DNA of 64,000 nt from Nissolia schottii. Its lineage: Eukaryota; Streptophyta; Magnoliopsida; Fabales; Fabaceae. The position numbers and the translations under genes were made by a program. The notes beneath the pieces are model-generated. The model had not been told where the DNA came from. It saw nothing but the letters and a program-made list of their open reading frames with translations, and ran no database searches. The DNA lies in NCBI GenBank assembly GCA_003254905.1, contig QANU01112598.1, positions 393,743-457,742 of the forward strand. The letters are read 5' to 3'. Each line of letters starts with the position of its first letter. Positions within the stretch are counted from its first letter, which is position 1. This document shows positions 48,601 through 57,761 of this stretch, piece by piece.

Positions 48601-49669
48601 CGAAGAAGAAGAAGAAGAAGAAGAAGCGAACGTATTGAGAAATTTTAAGATTTATTAGTAGGATTATATCATTATGCAGTATATAAGGAGTTACCTGTAT
48701 GTCAAGTTGGTGATGGAACCAAAATCTAGTCGTAGGAAACATGCCAATGAACCAGTTGATCCGGTGTTAACGCTGTAAGTATCGTTGTCCAAAATCCTCA
48801 ATTCTACGACTGAAACAAATGGTGTCCCAGCGCCTCTGTTAACCAGACAAAGATTTATATAATCCAATGATGGAGAGTGAATGATCTCTTTGTCAGTGAT
48901 CAATGATGAATCCTTGAATTGCACTGTGTCCCACAAATTAGGTCCAAGATGGAGATCAAATTGTGGGAGGACATTTAGACCATCATAGTTTCCATACAAA
49001 AAGCTAGCTCTGATCAAATATTCAGCATCACTGGTAACATTTATCCTATAACAGTTTCTCTTTCCACTAGGAAAGCTCCTCAGGTGACTAAACTGTTGTT
49101 GATGAGTACTCCCGTCTTTAGGCGAAACGCTCTTACCGACACCGGCATCGATGAATTTAGCATCTGAAATGTAATTTATGCCTGTGTCCTTCTCAGTATA
49201 GTTGGAATTCTCAGGTAGCCCACAATCTAAGCTAATAAATCCTGAAAAATAGAAAACAAATGAAAACTTGAGCTATAATATTATTTTGTATGCATAAGTA
49301 TAAGAAAGTACTATTTGTATGAGATTGACAATTTGTGTACATCACACAAAGAAATAAATGCTACAAAATAAAAAAATAGACATTGTCATCGAACATTTGT
49401 ATACACAGTTACATGTGTGTTTAATATTACTCATATTTGATAATATTTATTTCTCTATTTTATAATATTTGTTTCTATCTGTAATATACACATGGTGTCA
49501 GTTTTACGGTGTGCAGATAGTGAGGCATTTAAATATATAACTTTAAGTAACACTTCAAATTAATTTTTGAAGACATCAAACCTGATTGATCCTGTTGGGC
49601 TTGAACCAGAACCAGACTAGTAAGAACCCCAAGCAATACATAAAGAGAATGGAGTGACATTCTCATCAT
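24589..49669 (-). CDS. Malectin-like/LRR receptor-like serine/threonine kinase (LRR-I family), 13 exons
   Basis: A plasma-membrane receptor kinase of the SIRK/FRK1/IOS1 type. Exons: 49582-49669, 48695-49241, 45701-46179, 45398-45530, 45077-45148, 44921-44992, 44755-44835, 33923-34059, 32933-33159, 32537-32663, 26505-26567, 26206-26395, 24589-24994. All have GT-AG borders, and phases match throughout, giving 873 codons plus stop. Order: signal peptide (1-25), malectin-like domain (about 30-370), NWQGDPC juncture (GDPC motif), LRRs in 72-base exons (416-490), NPNLC, membrane span (about 512-531) and kinase. Kinase residues are present: GRGGFG (577-582), Lys597, Glu612, HRD (690-692) and DFG (710-712), so an active RD kinase is expected. 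Two introns are greatly enlarged: 34060-44754 holds VPS26 antisense plus a solo LTR, and 26568-32536 holds a gypsy element. The exon 1 and exon 8 donors are GTTTGA, weaker than usual. Family certain; exact orthologue not assigned. Confidence 0.88.
24995..26205. other. Receptor kinase last intron, with short repeats
   Basis: A 1.2-kb intron on the minus strand. It contains a MITE-like start (TTATATGTACACC at about 25530) and the TTTGTG tandem array at 25625-25800; otherwise AT-rich. Confidence 0.6.
25625..25800. repeat. Tandem repeat, about 33-36-base unit, about five to six copies
   Basis: Repeated phrase 'ttaaaaatgtttgtgcacg' with variants, inside a receptor-kinase intron. A related CACAAAC(A/T)TT array occurs in the MITE at 27414-27640 on the opposite strand, suggesting the same MITE family. 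Confidence 0.75.
26791..27366 (+). repeat. 5' LTR of the gypsy element
   Basis: 576 bases, TG...CA ends, directly followed by the primer-binding site. Contains CTATAAAAGC, probably its TATA box, at about 27141. Confidence 0.85.
27414..27640. mobile_element. Mutator-like MITE with 9-bp target duplication, nested in the gypsy element
   Basis: A perfect 9-bp duplication GTGTCAGAT lies at 27405-27413 and 27641-27649. The inverted ends contain TGCTACATGTACACC and, in reverse complement, TGCTACACGTACACT, and pairing extends through the ATACACCC/GGTGTAT region to about 45 bases. The interior holds repeated CACAAACATTAC phrases. It inserted after the host retroelement, so it is younger. Confidence 0.85.
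29635..31004. mobile_element. Solo LTR (1370 bases) nested in the gypsy element
   Basis: Begins TGTTAAGTTTC and ends TTCAACA, with a perfect 5-bp target duplication CCAAC at 29630-29634 and 31005-31009. Host-element coding is recognisable on both sides. No internal region of its own remains, so it is a solo LTR left by LTR-LTR recombination. Lineage not determined (Ty3/gypsy-like by size). Confidence 0.85.
31863..32458 (+). repeat. 3' LTR of the gypsy element
   Basis: 596 bases, collinear with the 5' LTR. Its right end lies only about 78 bases from the receptor kinase exon at 32537-32663. Confidence 0.85.
33160..33922. other. Receptor kinase intron
   Basis: AT-rich intron between the transmembrane and first kinase exons; no repeat with defined ends. 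Confidence 0.5.
34060..35098. other. Receptor kinase intron / VPS26 upstream region
   Basis: AT-rich sequence between the receptor TM exon and the VPS26 leader. A segment near 34190-34310 holds mirrored AATCGATT phrases and may be a small MITE. It must contain at least part of the VPS26 promoter; no specific sites were assigned. Confidence 0.4.
35099..35750 (+). other. VPS26 5' leader region with probable leader introns
   Basis: GC-richer than its surroundings. A donor-like AAG/GTATTC at about 35200 and an acceptor-like TTGACAG at 35697-35703 bracket a probable leader intron, and the exon carrying the ATG would run from 35704 to 35753. Inferred from splice signals only. Confidence 0.4.
35751..39778 (+). 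CDS. VPS26: VPS26 retromer subunit, 11 coding exons, nested in the receptor kinase intron
   Basis: VPS26 is the arrestin-fold subunit of the retromer core (VPS26-VPS29-VPS35), which recycles vacuolar sorting receptors and other cargo from endosomes. Exons: 35751-35753 (coding part), 35890-35964, 36162-36236, 36377-36449, 36724-36768, 36905-37016, 37178-37244, 37709-37753, 38038-38093, 38479-38654, 39600-39778. All junctions are GT-AG and in phase, giving 301 codons, the plant family length. Conserved stretches include [73 protein letters not shown] and [15 protein letters not shown]. The start codon is the last three bases of its exon (ATG then GTTAGT); without that splice the NYLLG frame has TAG directly upstream. 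AATAAA at 39822 may serve polyadenylation. Leader introns are likely upstream (35100-35703). It is complete and apparently functional. Confidence 0.92.
37442..37528. mobile_element. Small hAT-type MITE in a VPS26 intron
   Basis: 87 bases with inverted ends TAGGGATGGCAA / TTGTCATCCCTA and an 8-bp target duplication GTCACACC/GTCACACT (7 of 8). The interior has the GGGTATCTGGGTTCATGGGT phrase typical of such elements. It lies between VPS26 exons 7 and 8. Confidence 0.8.
39779..40679. other. VPS26 3' UTR and AT-rich spacer
   Basis: 3' UTR candidates to about 40110, then AT-rich sequence inside the receptor kinase intron with no other gene. Confidence 0.5.
40685..43584 (+). mobile_element. Solo LTR (2.9 kb), family A copy 1
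   Basis: Begins TGTAATATACC and ends GGGAGTTTCA, with a perfect 5-bp target duplication ATTTA at 40680-40684 and 43585-43589. It aligns along most of its length with the solo LTR at 51052-54377. A TATA-like CTATAAATAG lies at about 41229. Such long LTRs with TGTAACA-type ends suggest a Ty3/gypsy chromovirus (Tekay/Del-like), which is an inference. It sits in the receptor kinase intron, 0.9 kb past VPS26. Confidence 0.85.
42300..42775 (+). repeat. Minisatellite inside solo LTR family A copy 1 (GGTAGGT.GCTTGC type)
   Basis: About ten diverged units of 40-60 bases, each built around 'ggtaggtagcttgcaggga'. The related LTR at 51052 has a different array at the equivalent place. Confidence 0.85.
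43590..44420. repeat. Degenerate CACTA-like subterminal repeat region
   Basis: Many copies of GAGGGATTAGTGA and CCTCGCTAAA phrases in both orientations, ending in TTTTTCTTGTA (44410-44420), close to the usual CACTA terminus (…TTTTTCTTGTAGTG) but lacking the final GTG. The opposite end was not found, so it is probably a truncated En/Spm-type element. Confidence 0.45.
44701..44730. repeat. (AT)15 microsatellite
   Basis: An uninterrupted AT run next to the receptor kinase LRR exon. Confidence 0.95.
45614..45690. repeat. Compound (TA)n(GA)n(TAGA)n microsatellite
   Basis: Lies in the intron directly after the 45701-46179 exon of the receptor kinase; its stop-free frame gives a spurious extension of that exon. 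Confidence 0.95.
46180..48694. other. Receptor kinase intron with LTR-like remnant
   Basis: A 2.5-kb intron holding an AT microsatellite (46877-46899, one N at 46899), a 160-base tandem duplication (47331-47650), and a (GAA)n run at 48602-48626. Sequence from about 47145 to 47870 reads like an LTR (AATAAATACATAATGG, then a leader-like GTGAGAGCTTC), but ends and a target duplication were not found. Confidence 0.45.
47331..47650. repeat. Tandem duplication, 160-base unit, two copies
   Basis: 47331-47490 and 47491-47650 match at more than 90% by eye (TTATTTTGG.CATTATTTTC at each start). It lies inside LTR-like sequence. Confidence 0.9.
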
Positions 49670-49945
49670 TCTTTTGATGCGTATTCTATTTTGCTTAGCG
49701 AGAGAAAAATGAGTGACATATAATTATGATTTATATTGCTGAAGTCGTATTCTACAGTATTTTACGGGGCAATGTAGTCAATTTTCCTCGTAGTTTATTG
49801 ATTTTTTTTCCACAGTAAAAGCCAATTTCGTAGACCTGTTAGAGGCTTAGAGCATAAACTTTTTAGAGGGTTATGTCAAGGTAATACATGGTGTAACATG
49901 GCTTTGATCTAGTTGAAAAGTGCGGTAAAGATCAAAGTTGTCAAA
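49670..49945 (-). promoter_or_regulatory. Receptor kinase proximal promoter with W-box cores
   Basis: On the minus strand, TTGACT lies at 49776-49781, and TTGAC/TTGACA-type cores at about 49875-49879 and 49940-49944. WRKY factors bind TTGAC[C/T], and FRK1/SIRK-type kinases are known WRKY targets. Only the first site is a full W-box, so this is suggestive. Confidence 0.35.
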
Positions 49946-50154
49946 CTCGTGAGTTTATCTAAATTCTTTTATTAAAGATACTCTGTTGTATTTTTATTAG
50001 AGTAAACCCTCAAGTGAGTCTCATACAATATCATAATCCAACAAGTTGGTCCCTGATAAAAAAAAAATATAAAAAAACTCATCATGTGGTATATCACATT
50101 ATAAAAAGTGGACACATTTTAAGCCTCTGATATTAATCATGTAAGTTTAAAACT

Positions 50155-51030
50155 TATTTTGCAGCTTTCCAATGATCCAATCAAGGGTTACTTTGATATC
50201 TTTCTAGCATACAAACTGCAAAATTGATATCTGGTCTGGTGCACGTTTTAGTATACATTAAACTCCCAATAACAGATGCATAAGGAATTTCTTCCATTTG
50301 TTGCCATTCCAAATCATTTTTGGGATATTGCATGAGACTTAATTTGTCTCCTGTCTAAACTGGAACGGGTGATGCTGAGCACTTTTCCATTTTGAGTCTC
50401 TCTAAAACTTTATTAATATATGTTTTCTGAGACAAGCCAAACAATCCTTGTGATCTATCCCAAAATATTTCTATTCTGATCACATAACTTGCCTCACCCA
50501 TATCTTTCATTTCAAAGTTACTAAAGAGAAACTTCTTATTCTCTCTTAATAGACCAAGATCATTAATTGCAAGCAAGATAAACTTACTCCCACTGACCTT
50601 TGGATATATACATCGATCAATGATGTTTTCTTTAAATCCAAAGGACGTGATAGCATCGTTAAACTCAAGATACCATTGTTGGGAAGCTTGCTTTAGTCCA
50701 TATATGGATTTCTTAAGTTTACACACCATGTGTTCTTTCCCCTCAACTGAAAATCCCATTGGTTGATCCATGTAAACATCTTCTCTAAATTCCCATTTAG
50801 AAAGGCGATTTTTACATCTATTTGATGCAACTCTAGGTCATAATGTGCCACCAAAGCCATGATAATCCAGAGTGAATCTTTCTTGGAAACTGGGGAGAAC
50901 GTTTCCTTATAGTCAATGCCATCATTTTGAGTAAAACCTTTGGCAACAAGACGGGCCTAGTAACATTCAAGGTTTCCAAGAGAGTTATGTTTGGTCTTAA
51001 AGACCCATTTACACCCTGTTGTGATATTGA
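50155..51030 (-). mobile_element. Ty1/copia reverse transcriptase fragment (fossil)
   Basis: Minus-strand coding shows copia RT hallmarks: GCKWVFKTK near 51030, MDQPMGF, KLKKSIYGLKQASQQWY, and the later YPKNDLEW/PDISFAV region near 50200. The usual YVDD-type catalytic motif is altered. It is broken, with several breaks, and no LTRs belong to it here. Its upstream side meets the solo LTR at 51052. Confidence 0.8.
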
Positions 51031-51051
51031 TATATATGTGTGTGTGTGTAG

Positions 51052-54000
51052 TGTAACATCCCGCTTTTTCCCTTAGTAGATATTTCATGAATTAAATAGG
51101 GGAAACAAGCTCTCCCACGAGCTTTTAGATTAAAAGTGTTTATAAAAATAATTCTGCTCATTTTCACGAAATTCTGCAGACATTAGAATAAATCCTTTGT
51201 GTCATCCAAGTGCAATGGTGTGTCTAAAGGATCTCTAAAATATACGGTTACAGAAGAAAGTTCACAAATACCTTAGATTGACCTAAATTCTTCCTTAGAA
51301 AAATTTGTAGATCACAAGGACGTGATCAAAATATTTTTAGAATAACCATACGCGAAGTACCGGAACTGGGAACGACCAAAACTGATCAAAATTGATCTGC
51401 GTGTGACCCTTAATTCTTGGCCACAAAAGTGGCCAAGACACAAAGGCTATGCACGGCCAAGGAGTGGCCAAATGGCCAAGTCAACAAGTCAAATAGTGAG
51501 TCATGGTAATGAGTCACCATGCTTAGGTCATGGATGACATAATCATAGGGGTAAAATGGTAAATTGGTCCAAAGACATTTTGGGGAAGTGAAAATTCGGC
51601 CAAGGCCTATAAATACCCAAGGAATCCGAAATTTTGGAAAAAAAAGAGGAGAACCTTGCCAAAATTCTGTCCAATTACACACTTAGCTGTTATCCTGTTA
51701 AACCATAATCCCAGAAACTTTCCTACACAAACCCTAACCAAGATTTCGCAGAGATTCCCTAAGCTTAACACAAAAAAATTCTCTTAAGTTCTTAGAGAAA
51801 GCTTGAAGAAGCCTAGGCTAGAACTGGAGCTAAGAAACATCACAGCAAGGCAAGAGTCTGTAGAAAACACCAGAACCGCAGCAGGACTTGATCAATTGGG
51901 TAAACCGACTTATCCACTGTCTATGTAATTTTATGTTAGATGATATATGATTTTAGGATGTTGTATGTGACCATGACACTATATATGTGTTGTTGATAAT
52001 TGTCTGGAATTGCTGGTGCTATCTGTGACTCTGTCAGAATTTAGGAAAGCTCAAGCTGGAAATAGGAATATATCATGCTTTTAGTAAAAATGTATTCTGG
52101 GAATTTTATCTTGAAAAACTAATGTTATTTTTGGAATCTAGACGAAAAATTGAGTGGGGATGTTAAGTTTTGTGATTTTTTGGAGTCCCCGACGAATTTC
52201 TCAGCAAAACAGACAGAAAATGAATTTTTCGGGCAAACATGGACAAAACGGGAATTTTGAGTTTTGGGACTGAAAAACTGGGTTGATTTTTAGAAAATAA
52301 GGGTTTAGAACTATCCAAAACCTTAAGGCCAAGTCTTGAGTCCATCAGGTTTTTGAGAACTAAAATTCCAAAGAACACAGGGTTTTACGGGGTGGAAAAT
52401 AGCGTTTTGGGGAAAAAAGGGTAAAACAGCCATTTCGTGATTTTGGGGTCAAAACTAGAATTTCTAAGTATGAAAAATGATCTTAGAGGGATCAAAAACC
52501 TTGGGGGTAAGGTCTTGGACCTCTCTGGATTCTGATCACTAATTTCTGATAGAAAGCGGACGTTTTCAGAAAAACACTGATACACTGTATTTTCAAGCTA
52601 TGCTCATGATTATGTTTTATGTTGGGTTATCTTAGGTTTTATGACACGATGAATTCCTTGATGAACTGCAATTGCTTATGTTTGAATATGGAAACTTATG
52701 CATGCTTTGTGATTTATGGAATAATTGCTAGATGTATGTTAGATTATGTTTGAGAAATGTTTTGAGCCTGAAAGTGTGTCTCTTATGCTTATGAGAAAAT
52801 GATAATGGACGAATGATATATGATTATATATATGTGTTGATGCTTTATGAGATATAGAATGATGTTTATGTTAAGAAAATAAATAACATTAGGATATATT
52901 GAGCTATGGTTATGTAAAGAAAAGAAGGATAAAAACCCATTAAAGAATGAGATATGATCATTTATGAATATCTGTGTGATGAGGTATCATGAGGATTGAT
53001 TATCAGACCTTAGAGAGTCTGAATTCTTGACCCTAGAGAGTCAGAGCATTTGACCATAGGAGAGTCGAGGTACTAAATCACCAGGCCACAGTAGAGTCTG
53101 GGTGTCCTGGGTGTTCCTGGCCACAGAAAAGTCTGGGATGTCTTGGAGATGAGCTGAGTCTGAGGAGTCCTCCCCGACCACAGAGGAGTCTGGGAGTCCT
53201 TTTGACCACAGAAGAGTCTGGAGAGGTCCAACCACATAGGAGTTTGAAACGCTCTAAGGACGAGGCAGTCTTGCAAAGGTTCACCAGGGTCCGACCACAG
53301 GAGAGTCGGGGGTCAAAGAGTAGCAAGTCCGAAGAGTCCTCCCAACCATAGTAGAGTCTGGGAGTCCCTTGACCACAGAGGAGTCCGGGGAGTTTCAGCC
53401 ACAGAGGAGTTTGGAACGCTCTAAGAACGAGGCAGAGTATTTCCGACTATAGTAGACGGATTAGGATCCCTGTTCACTGAAGAGTCTGGGAACTACTCCT
53501 ATCCCTTATAAATCAGAATGAATGATATATAAGTAAAATGAAGATGAATGAGGTATATGTAAAATGAATGACGAATGATGAATGATATAGGTATGATTGA
53601 GAATGCGTGATGTATGTAAAGTATCTGAGAATGAGACCTTGTTCCCTAAGAGTTAGAATAGAAAACAGACGACACAGATAATGAAAGAATAGGTTCCCTC
53701 AGTCACCTACTAATATAGATAAAGATGCTTAAGCTTAGCATGAATATTAATAACTAGTAGGGATGTAGTATAACTGTGACACTTAGAGACCCCCTGAGCG
53801 GCGGAATCATAATTTAGAATAAAATGATTCACGATAACTAAGGTTTCCCACTGAGAACGCAGAGTGCTCACACCCCGCTCCTTTATGGTTCTAGGTAAGC
53901 ATGACGAGGACGTCAACGCGGTACGTGGAGAAGCAGCCTCGAAGAAGATGAACTGAGAAATAGGATAGCAGGGGCTTGACTAAAGATGTTACGATCAATC

Positions 54001-54377
54001 CTTAGTTAGTATGGTCCATGTTTTGCCCTACTGGGTTGAAGTACATATATGTAATAACTATGATACTACTTGTGTAAATGATTGTGAATATATGTTATGG
54101 ACCACTTGTTTGCTTATTATTTTGATGTTGTTACGTTCAAGTAATTATCGTTGAGCATAGATCTTTATCATTTGCATTATAAATTCCATCTGACGCGAGG
54201 CTCATATTTCATATCATATGTATATAAAGAAAAAGTTTTAAAACTGTCCATATTTTCTAAGTAAGAAATATTTTCAAAGATCAAAGTAGGGGCTAAAAGT
54301 AATCCCAACCAAAGCAGATAACAACCTAGTGAGCATCGTTTGCGACGTACGCGTAAGCAGCTAGCTAGGGTGTTACA
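51052..54377 (+). mobile_element. Solo LTR (3.3 kb), family A copy 2
   Basis: Begins TGTAACATCCCGC and ends GGGTGTTACA, with a 5-bp target duplication TGTAG/TGTAC (one mismatch). It is the same family as 40685-43584, alignable from the first bases to the last. The mirrored TGTAACA...TGTTACA ends suggest a Tekay/Del-like gypsy LTR. It retains sequence around 52020-52600 that copy 1 lacks. Confidence 0.85.
53005..53505 (+). repeat. Minisatellite inside solo LTR family A copy 2 (ACCACAG.GGAGTCTGGG type)
   Basis: About twelve diverged units of 35-50 bases, built on 'gaccacagaggagtctggga'. It occupies the place held by a different array in copy 1. Minus-strand frames here are repeat artefacts. 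Confidence 0.85.
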
Positions 54378-54742
54378 TGTACCACTTTGTGACAATTGTG
54401 ATAAAATACCATTTACAATGTTTGTGAAATTATTTATGCTTCCGCTGCTTACAATATAATTCTGTTGTCGTTAGAGTGCTATTTTTTTGGGTAAAATATT
54501 ATTTATCATGGAGAAATTATTTTAATTTTGACAATATCTCTATGCGTTGTTTGACCAGCCACATTGTGTTTTTAAGGGAGCTTTGTTCACTAATTATCAT
54601 TTATTAAATAATGTTAAGTGCTCCTTTTTTGGCTGAGTGTTTAATCACTATAAATATTTCAATTTTGTTACTGTGTGATATTGAGAATTGTACCAATTAA
54701 TAGAAAAACATAATTACAATATTAATTTTAGCCCAATTATAG

Positions 54743-55133
54743 CATGTGAAATACAACACTTACTATGAGAGATTGAGAAGAAGAATTAGAACCTAGAATT
54801 GAAGAGGCAGATGTCATCATTTCGTTTATGTGAATCCAGAGAACCTAGGTTGCAATTGGAAAAGAACCAAGAAGAGAAGGAGGAGTTTTTACAACTATTC
54901 CCAATGTCAGATGCCAAATGCGAATGGTTTCTTTTTATTCTTAATAGGGCAGAATAAAAATTGATACATGGGTAATCATATGGGCTCTTCCACTTATTAG
55001 TTAATGATGACCCTAGCCTACCTATCATCAGCTAGCCCAAACATATGAACACAATATTCTGGCAACTAGTTTAATCTGGACAAATTACCAATTTATGCAT
55101 GTCCACAAAATAATTATTCTAATAAAGCTAACA
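54743..55133 (-). repeat. Possible copia 3' LTR (minus orientation)
   Basis: On the minus strand a purine tract AAGTAGGAGAA (55134-55144) is followed by TGTTAGCTTTATTAG; the segment ends near TGTATTTCACA. This arrangement is that of a copia 3' LTR. No partner LTR or target duplication was confirmed. Confidence 0.4.
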
Positions 55134-55434
55134 TTCTCCTACTTGGACATCATAAATTAGATTACAAAATGAAACATTAATCCAGATCAACTCACAATAT
55201 GTGGCCACAATAAATGCCAGAATAGCACAACGTTCTTAACCACAAATCCAAAATGAAATGTATAAGTATTTCATTACTGCAGAAAATCACACTCGAAGGA
55301 GCAATGATATCATACAGAAACAAAAATCACTACATTTTGGTGACCTTTATGAACGTGAAAAATATTTGTCCCAATCATCCGCCCAAGATGCTATATGAGA
55401 TTAAAAGACAATCTCATTACAATAACGACATGAG

Positions 55435-56640
55435 ACTGAGTCCAAAATGTCTCAATATTATGCCATTATACAAAAACAAAATAAATAATTTCAATTGCGC
55501 AAATCATAATAAACAAAATATGGCAATGCAAGATAATTGTCTTCACATTAGTAAACAATTATTGTCAAACATTTCAATAAAACGAAAATATAACATATGA
55601 GGTCCAAAAGAAAAATTACATGTAGGATAAAACTCCCACTAAACCAATACATCAAAAGACCTCACTATACCCATCCAGGTTACATGCTCAACAAAGACTT
55701 TAGTAGTCAATACCATAGTTAAGGAATCTGCAACCATAAGCTCTGTGGGAATATAATGTGTTGCATACGTCTCATATGCCTTTTGAGATGCAACAAGATA
55801 TCTCAGCACAAATATTGAGACTGGTCCAATATGTCTCAATTATATGCCCTTACACAAAATTATGTCAATAATTAAGCAACTTAAATGACACTCACAATAA
55901 CATGAGGTCACAACAAACCTACAAAACAAACTCCCCTAACCCAAAACATCAAAATGACCCTCATTATGCCCTTATAGGTTGCTAGCCACTGATTAGGGGA
56001 TCAACGACATGTTCTGTAGTAACTTAATTGACAAGAGTCTACCACAATATGCCATATACAAAATGAAAGGACACAATCATATATGGCAAACCATTATTTA
56101 GTCTTAAAACAATAATGACAACATATATTACTCCCACTAATCCAACATATTAAAACAAACATAAAATTTTCATTAGAGATGGCAATTTCAAAAAAACTCT
56201 AATGGTTCAACAAGTGATAGTGAGATTTATGAAAAACTTTATTGTAGAGTACTTAATGTGAGTCCAATAACTCATTATTATTTTATTTGCAACAAAATTA
56301 CAATACAAATAGAAACAACCAAGTGCAGAGTCACAAAGACAATGTTTATCACAAAATTTCACAAAATTAGTCTCACATACTCTACCTATAAACCTTAAGG
56401 AGATCATAAGCGTCTATTTTTACAACAAACATCTTGTCTCTGTTATCGTCAACTCAGAAGATAATAAATCAATACTTGTCTGAGCATAAAATTAATATAA
56501 CAATAGCAGAGGCAATTTGGTCATACACTCAATTATAATTAAGGACATAACACAATATAAAGTCTCTAACTCCCACTAAACAAAATTTCAATATGCCGAG
56601 GAGTAACAATACAATCAAAGAGACTTAACAATGTCCTTAA
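55435..56640. repeat. Degenerate direct repeats around ACTCCCACTAA
   Basis: Phrases of the type 'actcccactaaaccaa...catcaaaa...gacctc' recur near 55630, 55927, 56128 and 56563, each preceded by 'atgccattatacaaaa'-like sequence. The spacing is irregular (200-450 bases). They probably derive from repeated copies of a copia 3' end. Confidence 0.5.
55639..55845 (-). mobile_element. Ty1/copia RNase H C-terminal fragment (fossil)
   Basis: Minus-strand coding reads HYIPTELMVADSLT, then KVFVEHVTWMG, matching the end of copia RNase H (…ADPLTK...F..H...MG). A GTGGGAG tract follows. It is broken; only the tail of the domain is present. Confidence 0.7.
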
Positions 56641-57145
56641 TTAAGGTTCTAAAATTGAAAGCGACGATAGATCAAAAGGTAGAGAAAATCATAAACCCAA
56701 ATAATATTTGCACACGTATTAATGATTTTCTCATGTTAAATTAATGGGATATTAATTGAACTAGAGCCCTTATATCATTGCAATTCCATCGATCCTTGTC
56801 TTGAATCACAATATACAAGTCTCCTACTTGATAAAGAAAAATAATAATACTAATATTGAAAAAATACTTATAATATATATATATATATATAATATAATTA
56901 AATTAATTTTCTCTATCACACAATGATTATGCCAAATAACGTCGTCGCCTCCTACTAGGCCTACGTCATCGCCGTTGCTAGATCCGTACTCTTACGTCAT
57001 CGCATCACGTTTATTGCTGCAACTCCTCCATGGTTGCATTGATGCTAGTTGCTGCATTGTTGGTGAGCTCCACCGTCACTCAATCTCTAGCCTCGTCACT
57101 GGCATCTTCTCCGACAAAGTTGCCGATGGCGACTCCTCCAAAATC

Positions 57146-57277
57146 TCCGATGTTTCCTATCACTGCCTCTGTGCAGTCTCCGATATTCTCTATCACTGCC
57201 TCTATGCTGTCTCCGATGTTGCCTATCACTACCTCTGTGTAGCCCCTGATGTTGCCTATTGCTGCCTCTGTGCAGTC
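57146..57277 (+). repeat. 33-base tandem repeat, four copies
   Basis: Units begin TCCGATGTT and include CTATCACTGCCTCTGTGCAGTC. The period is exactly 33 bases (11 codons), so the frame stays open on both strands. It lies 100 bases upstream of a polypurine tract and LTR-like start. Confidence 0.85.
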
Positions 57278-57367
57278 CTCAATGTTTTTGTACAAGTCCT
57301 TGGCACCGCTCTTGTTTTTTCTTAACAACCTTAGCTTGTGATAAGCTAAAAGCTCATGGAGCTTTAG

Positions 57368-57590
57368 CTTGAGGGAGGGTGTTAAGAATAATATTAAATT
57401 TAGAATATATTAGATTGATTTAGTTTTTATTTCATTTGATATTACCCTAATTTTGTCATTACGTTAATTTATTCTCATAAGCCTATAAATAGGCCTAAAC
57501 TTATTGTACTCAACACTGATTGAAGAATAGAATCCTTGATTGTCTTTTCTTTGGTTATCTTCTTTGGTTATCATATTTGATTAATCATGA
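57368..57590 (+). mobile_element. Copia-type polypurine tract and 3' LTR-like sequence (fossil)
   Basis: TTGAGGGAGGG (polypurine tract) directly precedes TGTTAAGAATAATATT, followed by CTATAAATAGG as TATA box and a leader-like end. The 33-base repeats upstream would be its internal region. The left end was not found. It lies beside copia gag-like sequence of opposite orientation. Confidence 0.5.
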
Positions 57591-57599
57591 AATCTCACA

Positions 57600-57761
57600 A
57601 TCTTGATGGCTTACATAATGGATGGAGTGACTTCCTTGAATCTTGAGTCTAGTTTTCTCCTGAACTAACATGTTGTGCAATTCATGCACAATCCATTTAT
57701 CTTTCATGGTGTTATAGTTCATTTGGAATGGACCATACTCAATCGGTAATGAGTTCAGAAT
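57600..57761 (-). mobile_element. Ty1/copia gag fragment, low side of a solo LTR insertion
   Basis: Minus-strand coding resembles the copia gag continuation (LPIEYGPF, then WIVHELHNMLVQE, then SHSIHYV). It abuts the solo LTR at 57762 and shares the AGAAT target duplication with the gag-like sequence at 60855. Confidence 0.7.

Noticed and set aside
24589-49669. Two separate broken receptor kinase genes on either side of VPS26
   Set aside because: The phases of the flanking exons match, the combined product has one copy of each domain in the right order, and no stop interrupts it; one gene is simpler. Transcript data could still overturn this.
53041-53326. Overlapping minus-strand frames of 64-82 codons
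   Set aside because: Produced by the minisatellite whose units lack stops in several frames.
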